Positions 56,992 through 64,000 of a stretch of DNA of 64,000 nucleotides are shown in pieces. The notes under the pieces are model-generated. The model saw only the letters and a list, made by a program, of their open reading frames with translations, was not told where the DNA came from and made no database searches. The position numbers were made by a program, and so were the translations under genes. Each line of letters begins with the position of its first letter. The first letter of the stretch is position 1. Source of the stretch: Seiridium cupressi (lineage: Eukaryota; Ascomycota; Sordariomycetes; Amphisphaeriales; Sporocadaceae); assembly GCA_036674765.1 (NCBI GenBank), contig JARVKI010000010.1, forward strand, positions 62,001 to 126,000, given 5' to 3'.

Positions 56992-59900
56992 ATGGAACGC
57001 CACGATACGCCTGCGGCCTCCTCGTCGCATGGCAGGAAGAGCAGGCCAAGGCATTTGGAGCACATCAGGACTCACTCGAGCATATCCGTCTTCAGTCGCG
57101 GTTACAAGCAGAATTCTAGTATCAGTGTTGCCGACGCCGACGAACCACGTTTTGATCTCGAGCACTACCGGGCATGGGCAAGGCGACAGAGGAAAAAGGC
57201 GCGGGACAATGGTTGGGTCAGACTCGAGAAGGGATTCAATGATTGGTACCAAAAATGGATCATCGAGATGTTGTTGAGGCAGTATGTCGCCCCTTCGGTC
57301 TCGATCAGCGTACTCTGCAGCTTCTTACTATTGGTGCTATGGCGTCACAAAGCTGCATACGCCGGTACCTCTATAGTGATTGCTGACATGACCAACCAGA
57401 TATCCTCTCCCGCCAAGCAAAGACGGGCGACACATCCCAGTCGCCTACGGTGACGTTCGCAAGACACCATTGAAGGACGAGAGAACTGCTAACAGCAAAC
57501 CGTACATGTCAAACTTCATCCGCTCGACTCGCTACACCCTATGGACCTTCTTTCCCAAACAGCTTTACTTTCAATTCAGCAAGTTGGCAAACTTCTATTT
57601 CTTGATCATCGCTATTCTGCAGGCCATTCCCGGCTTGAGTACAGTAGGAACGTACACAACCCTTGCTACCTTGATACCTTTTGTCGCCATTAGCATGGCC
57701 AAAGAAGGATGGGATGATAATAGGAGGTACCAGCTCGATAAGAAGGAAAATCGCAGTGAGGTATCCGTCCTAGACCCTGATGGGACAATTGCGACGTCCA
57801 AGAAGTCACAGAAGGGTGCAAAAACACGCAATCAAGTCGATACGGAGATGGCTCTGGACGACCTGAACGCCTTCAGCTCCGAGAAGGATGTATGGCCTAA
57901 AATTCAATGGCAGGACTTGAGAGTCGGTGACATTATCCGCCTGCGTAGAGACGACAATGTTCCTGCCGACATGGTTCTGTTACATGCCACGGGTCCGTCA
58001 GGAATGGCATACATCGAGACCATGGCTCTGGACGGCGAGACCAATCTCAAGAGCAAACAGGCTTGTTCCTTGCTGGCCAAGCAGTGCGACGATCTCTCCA
58101 AAATCAAGCATTGTAGAGCCGAGGTTGTGTCCGAGGACCCAAATAACGATCTTTATAATTACGAAGGTCGCGTGACCGTCGATGGCGAAACTATGCCTCT
58201 TACGCTGAACGAAGTCGTCTATCGCGGCTCAGTTCTGCGCAACACCGCTTGTGCTACTGGACTTGTCATCAACACCGGGGAGGAATGCAAAATCCGGATG
58301 AATGCCAACAGAGAAATCCATGCAAAAATGCCGGCCATGCAACGGAAGATTAACCATATCGTCTTGTTCTTGGTTGCTTTTGTGGCCTTCATGGCAGTTG
58401 GCTTGACGACTGCCAACGAGATTTGGAAAGCTCAGTATCTACCGAAAGCCTCGTACATCAGGGGATCGGTCCCTCTGAAGGAAATTCTGATTGGTTACAT
58501 CATCATGTTCAATACCCTGATTCCGATCTCCCTGATCGTCAGTCTCGAGATCATCAAACTCGGGCAGCTCTTCCTACTACAAGATGTTGAAATGTACGAT
58601 GCCGAGACCAACACCCCCATGGTTGCGAATACGACAACAATTTTAGAAGACCTTGGTCAAGTCAGTTACGTTTTTTCAGATAAAACCGGTACTCTTACGG
58701 AGAACAAAATGCGCTTCCGGAAACTGAGTGTAGCCGGGAATGCCTTCCTTCACGATCTTGATGTCAAGCGGGATGAGGAAGAAAAACAAAGGCGGATAAA
58801 GAGCTTCAAGGGTAAAGGCAAGATGAAGAACATCTATTCAGTTATTGGGTCCAACAGCGTAGAGCCCATCAAAACCCCGCTAATCGGTCATGCCGCGAGT
58901 GCCTCGAGAAGGCCTTCGACCAGTGTTTGGACATCTACAGGCCGACCCACACATGCGCAGCCTGAGGTGAACACGGAACGTCTGCTGCACTATATTTACC
59001 AGAAGCCAAACACGGCTTTCTCCAAGAAAGCCCGGCAATTTCTTCTCTGCATAGCTCTCTGTCACACATGTTTACCAGAAACGAAAGACGATGGGAAGAT
59101 CGAATTCCAGGCAGCCTCCCCGGATGAGCTCGCCCTGGTCCAGGCAGCTCAAGATCTTGGCTACTTGCTTGTGGACCGTCTCACCCAATCTGTGGTGCTG
59201 CAGATCAAGAACTCCGAAGACGGGCCAGTGTCGACCGAGAAGTACGACGTTCTCGACGTAATCGATTTCAGCAGCAAGCGAAAGCGCATGTCAATCGTGA
59301 TTCGTATGCCTGACGGAAACCTGCGCATCATCTGCAAAGGCGCCGATAACGTCGTTTTGCCGCGTCTGAGGCTAGCGCACCTTGCGATGCAGAAGGCATC
59401 GGATATCAGTCGCAAGGCGACCTTGAGGAAAAGCGTGGAAGCCACCCGAGCCCTGCATCGAAAGAGTGTGCAGACACAGCGCAGCATCGACATTGTCAGG
59501 GCTGCTTCGGCGAAACAGCAGAATTTTAGAGGAGTCAACGCCCCCAACCGAGCTTCGATATTGAGCGACGAAGTCGCAAACTGGCTTGACCAGCGGGAAA
59601 ACGAAGATCTGGACGACGAAGGACATGAAGAGGCATACCGAAGTCCCATCGTCATGTCCCCGGCCTCCATGGGTGCTGAAGATGAGCTGGACGGAATAGT
59701 GGATGAATTTGTGGCCTCTTCTGACGGTGCCATCTTCGAGCGTTGTTTTCAGCACATCGATGACTTTGCATCCGAGGGCCTTCGCACGCTACTTTATGCG
59801 TATCGTGATATCCCAGAAGAAGAGTATGCCTCATGGCGCAAGATCTACCAAGCCGCAACAACAAGCCTGGTAGATCGGAAAAGGCGCATCGAGGAGGTGG

Positions 59901-61426
59901 GAGAAATGATCGAGCAAGGCTTTCACCTGGCTGGCGCCACCGCTATCGAGGACAAGCTACAGGCTGGAGTCCCTGAGACGATCGATAAGCTGCGTAGGGC
60001 CAATGTCAAAATCTGGATGCTCACCGGTGACAAGCGTGAAACTGCCATAAATATTGCGCATTCCGCAAGAATTTGCAAGCCATTCTCCGAGGTGTATATC
60101 CTGGATGCCACGAAGGACGACCTGCAAGAAACCATGGCATCCACCCTTATCGAGGTCGGTCGTGGGATGATTGCTCACTCAGTTGTGGTCATCGATGGCC
60201 ACACGCTTAGCGTGGTCGATGAGGACGAGACGTTGAAGGCAATTTTCTTCGACTTGGCTGTTCGAGTCGATTCAATCATTTGTTGCCGGGCATCGCCGTC
60301 CCAGAAGGCCAATCTGGTCAAGTGCATTCGAGATACCGTCGCCTCGTCCATTACGCTCGCTATAGGTGACGGCGCCAATGATATCGCAATGATCCAAGCA
60401 TCCCATGTCGGCATCGGCATCTCTGGCCGCGAGGGTCTTCAAGCAGCGCGTACATCGGATTATTCAATCGCCCAGTTCAGGTTTCTGCAGCGCCTGCTCT
60501 TCGTTCATGGAAGATGGAATTATTTGAGAACGGGAAAGTACGTCTTGGCCACATTTTGGAAGGAAATGTTCTTCTTCCTGGCCCAGGCTCAGTATCAACG
60601 GTGGAACGGGTACACGGGCACGTCATTGATAGAAAACATCAGCCTCGCTGTTTTCAACTCGCTCTTCACTTCACTTTGCGTCATACTCCCCGGAATCTTC
60701 GAGAAGGATCTCGAAGCATCAACATTGCTTGCTGTGCCAGAGCTATATACGGTGAGTGCCAAGGACCCCTCTATTTTGTGCCATGATTTCATGCTGACTT
60801 GACATTGACAGTATGGCCAACACAACGGAGCCTTCAAGTACAAGAAGTACATTGGCTGGACTACAATGGCTATCCTGGAGAGCATCATCATGTTCACCAT
60901 GGCACAACAGCTGTACGGGTGGTGCGCCACTGATCTGTTCTCGATGGGGCAGCTCATTTTTACTATTGCGGTTATCTTCATCAACACAAAACTGTTGGTT
61001 CTCGAGATGCACAACAAAACTATTATTCCACTGACAGGGTGGCTACTTATGGTCGGCGCCTGGTTTCTCTGGAACATATTCTTGGCCACATCAGGCATGG
61101 TGCATAAGAACGACCAGATCCAGTTCCCCGTGCATAACAGTTTCACTAGGGGCTTTGGAAAACAAGCTCTTTGGTGGATTACGTGCCTACTGGTTCTGGC
61201 GACATTGTGCATCTTCGAACTTTGTGTGACTGCGCTTAGACGCGTATACTTCCCGATGGACCAGGACTTGTGGCAGGAGATCGAACATCAAGGCGCGGCC
61301 AAGGTCTTAGAGGAGCATGCCATCACCGATGCCGAGCGGGGCGGGGTACAGCAAGATACTGGCGTTTCTGACTTGGGAGTTCAACTAGGAAAGATTGATA
61401 GTGGTGGCACTGTAGAATCTGGATAG
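56992..61426 (+). CDS. P4-type phospholipid-translocating ATPase (Dnf3-like flippase)
   Basis: Exons 56992-57281, 57400-60751 and 60812-61426 give 1418 residues. Flips phospholipids from the exoplasmic to the cytosolic leaflet, in plasma membrane or trans-Golgi/endosomes, normally with a Cdc50-family partner. Elements in order: cytosolic N-tail, TM1-2 with FSKLANFYFLIIAILQ, actuator motif DGETNLKSKQ, TM4 with the P4-specific PISLIVSLEIIK, phosphorylation site SDKTGTLTENK (Asp at about 524), ATP-binding domain with KGADNVVL, MLTGDKRETAINIA, hinge GDGANDIAMIQASHVGIGISGREG, and six C-terminal TMs. The nucleotide-binding domain has a long Arg/Ser-rich insertion (about nt 59380-59700), a feature of the Dnf3 branch. 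Subtype is by motif resemblance. Confidence 0.95.
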
Positions 61427-64000
61427 CACTGATCTAATGTGAATAGCATTGGTGTCGATAAGATGGCGGCGTTCAATATTGTGGCATTTTCATGCATATT
61501 ATGATTCATCTATGTCAAATAACCTTCATTGATGTTGGATACGACAGCATAAACGCAAGTTTTCAAGTGGATCGCCACCCCTTTAATATGCCACATCACC
61601 AGGCTGCCGTCTTGCACAGCCAAGGTGGTAAGTAAAGAATGCCACCTAGTTGTCGCGAGCAACTGTCGAACTGGCTCCAGTGTGAGTATCAAACAATTGT
61701 AGGGGAAATAAGGTAGCTGAGGTAATTCTGGAATCTTCTTCCGCATCTGTCACAATCTAATCAATTATTCATCGCCTCAACTGCCAACTTTTTTATTCAA
61801 ATCTTCCTCCCCTCACCCCCTGAACTAACCCAGATACTGTGTCCGTCTTATACCACTATATTATTCCTCCTCCTCCATCTAGCACCATCAGATCCCTTAT
61901 TATTTCATCGCACACCACTCTCCCCTATCAACTCATCAGTGGAACCCAGGACTACGAGGCCGCCGATTTAGGATCTATCCACGGGCTGGCATTCTTCAGT
62001 GGTTGGAAGGGTTCTCATGATCGGCCCCAGACGCAAGACTTTGAGTAGTCTCCCATCCGATTCCAAGCTCAGCTCGTCATTGTGGGCACACCAACATTCT
62101 CATAGACAACACACGTGGCGTGCGGGCGCGGAAATAAGCTTGAACAAGCCTGGGAGAACCATGCACCATGGGTTGGCCATGAATGGACATGTGTATGCAT
62201 TACCGTCATATGGAGACCAGAATGCGTTCAGGTCAGGCAAAGCTCACTGTCTCAATGTTTGTGCAATATTGGTGGTTAGACCCAACAAGATGAGCAGCTT
62301 CGGGAGCCTCCAAAGAACTCGTCCATTGCGACCCCGGCTTGTTCCAGGGGCATACCAGACTAAAGGACGAGTCATGGTCAACGAATGCTTTTACGGGCTT
62401 TGCTATCAAATATACGTCTATATCAAGGGCCTACATATAGCTCACAGGGGTCACATCCTCGGGGCTGTGATGATCTTGATCCTTCTCGAACCGTCGTGCT
62501 TCCTCGCCTGCTGTTTGTAGCAGTGAAATACCACTCTAGCCAGGGAATTGAAGCTTCAGCCGTTTGCACTGACATCCTTGGCTTTGAAAGAGATTAAGAG
62601 GATGCAGTGGGACTTCAAAGGGTCCCTGTTTCGGTTCACGAGGTTCCCCCTTGACATGATCGCCGTACCCAACTGGCTTTTCCTTTGCGAACCCCAAAGA
62701 CTGCCGACACCATATACCGGACCGTCTACGCAACCATTAGCAAGTTGACCAAGCTTCATTATTTTCCCACAACGAACAAACTGATCTCACGATCACTAGA
62801 TCCCGGAAGCTGGACAAATGCTCACTATTTTTATAGTCCAATTCCAAACCCATGGTTTTGCACGTCCAACACTCCTTGGAATGCCATGACTTGGACGCAG
62901 AAACGAAATTTCACAATCGTAAGGTGGTAGACGAGGCCTGATACGGAGGCAGCAAAAAGGATGCCGGAGTGTCACGGCGGCGTTTTCGTCAAGAGCTGTA
63001 GTGCCCCACCAGAGTCAGACTACAGACACGACATATCAGAATGGTAAAAAGAGAATTGGTAAAAACATTTTATTGTCCCCAGATTATGACCCGCGCCGTG
63101 AAGTCGTGATAAGGAAAACACAGCTACGCAAAGAATGTCTTGAACTATAGGAGTGGTGGTGAGATGGGTATCTATCCTAACTCATCCACGACCGAGATCT
63201 CAGCATGACCTAGGCTTCCGCCGCAGGCGTATGCTCTTAGAGACCGGGACTACTATGTGTTCACCATTCTTCCCTAACTTTGGTGAAGCGCCCGGTCGCG
63301 CTTCACATAAGCCGCCCATATTTCAACGAGGCACGCTTATTTGTAAGGGACCAGCTCCATCCGTGAAACCCGGGCCCCCGGCAACACCCACTAAAAATTA
63401 TTAACCAGAAAACCCTAGCCTCCTGGGCTTTCACCACTTGCATCTATTTTGTTTCGCCCTGCAGCCAGAAAAGAAAACAAACATTGCCTTGTTTCATGAT
63501 GCGGAAAAAGAAGAGGGAAGGAAGACAGCAGAAGTCAAGAATAGTTGCCAAAAACAGATTCAAGGAATCGCAGAAGGTACGCAGATGGTTGAGGAAATCC
63601 ACGGTATTATCGCATGTTGCTGCAAGTATTCAAAGACCGCTAGAACGAGGGCTCGAGAGCCTCCCTAGGCGATAAAGAGTAACGAGGGGGGAGAAGGGTC
63701 CCAAAATGTACGATCGCTGTGCCAGACGCAATGTCGAATGCCAAGATAAGGTCTCGTCATGCAAAGTTCCGCGGCTGATGGAGTTGATGAAGTGGCAAGA
63801 ACTAGAACAAGGTTCATGCGCCGAGAGTGGTTCGGAGTAGTTTGAGAAGTATGAGAGGAAGGAGACAGTGCCACCAAAAGACAAGAGGTATATATTTGCC
63901 AGAACGCCAATCGAGTGAACATCAAGTGGTATCGGAACCAAAGTCGAATACATATGTACGACGTGACCAAGTCAGCTAGTCATCTGAGCATTCCTCATTA
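61427..64000. other. Terminal gene-poor stretch (2.6 kb)
   Basis: 3' flank of the flippase, a pyrimidine-rich tract at about 61780-61880 that looks like a fungal promoter or leader, and only short unsupported frames after it. No domain seen on either strand. A gene could start here and continue past the window. Confidence 0.45.

Noticed and set aside
1..64000. CRISPR arrays, rRNA genes, prophage or other prokaryotic systems
   Set aside because: The window is clearly eukaryotic with spliceosomal introns, and no regularly spaced repeats were seen.

Overview
This window is nuclear DNA from a filamentous ascomycete, most likely a Sordariomycete and possibly Hypocreales. The evidence is short introns (about 48-110 nt) with GT...CTGAC/CTAAC...AG signals, monocistronic genes on both strands, fungal housekeeping genes and many secreted or transporter genes. 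The genus is not claimed. All gene models below were spliced by hand, and every stated exon set keeps frame through all junctions.

Region 1 (1-25.9 kb) mixes housekeeping and cell-surface genes. In order: the 3' part of an NTA1-like N-terminal amidase with a very long disordered tail; a single-pass cysteine-rich surface protein (4.2-5.6 kb); CBF5 pseudouridine synthase; a secreted GH43 glycosidase; a second surface protein (13.5-15.0 kb) that is a diverged paralogue of the first; a decayed stretch (15.95-16.6 kb) with remnants of an isochorismatase-family hydrolase and a RidA-family protein; ArgJ; an unusual protein kinase; an RFC clamp-loader subunit; a small membrane protein; and a mitochondrial-carrier-type protein.

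Region 2 (26.5-35.5 kb) holds glucosidase II alpha (ER glycoprotein quality control), nucleoside diphosphate kinase with a long in-frame upstream extension carrying a membrane segment, a DUF1279/FAM210-type mitochondrial protein, a PBP2-type solute-binding-fold protein and a small predicted GPI-anchored protein.

Region 3 (36.3-53.7 kb) is an accessory, nutrient-acquisition and transport region. A GH78 alpha-L-rhamnosidase-type enzyme is divergent from a sugar porter. Then come a small membrane protein, a DHA1-type MFS transporter, an 11-exon DHA2-type MFS transporter, and a secreted sulfatase divergent from a Dal5-like anion:cation symporter. The two divergent pairs look like substrate-release-plus-uptake modules (rhamnosides; sulfate esters), which is inference.

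Region 4 (53.7-64 kb) is a 3.3-kb gene-poor stretch, a large P4-type phospholipid flippase (Dnf3-like), and a final 2.6 kb with no supportable gene.

The most unusual signals are at the gene-structure level: two GC-AG introns with identical GCAAGT donors in unrelated genes, a 9-nt and a 20-nt exon, stop-free introns whose length is a multiple of three, the NDK N-terminal extension, and the adjacent isochorismatase/RidA relics. I saw no CRISPR array, rRNA, convincing tRNA or intact transposon.
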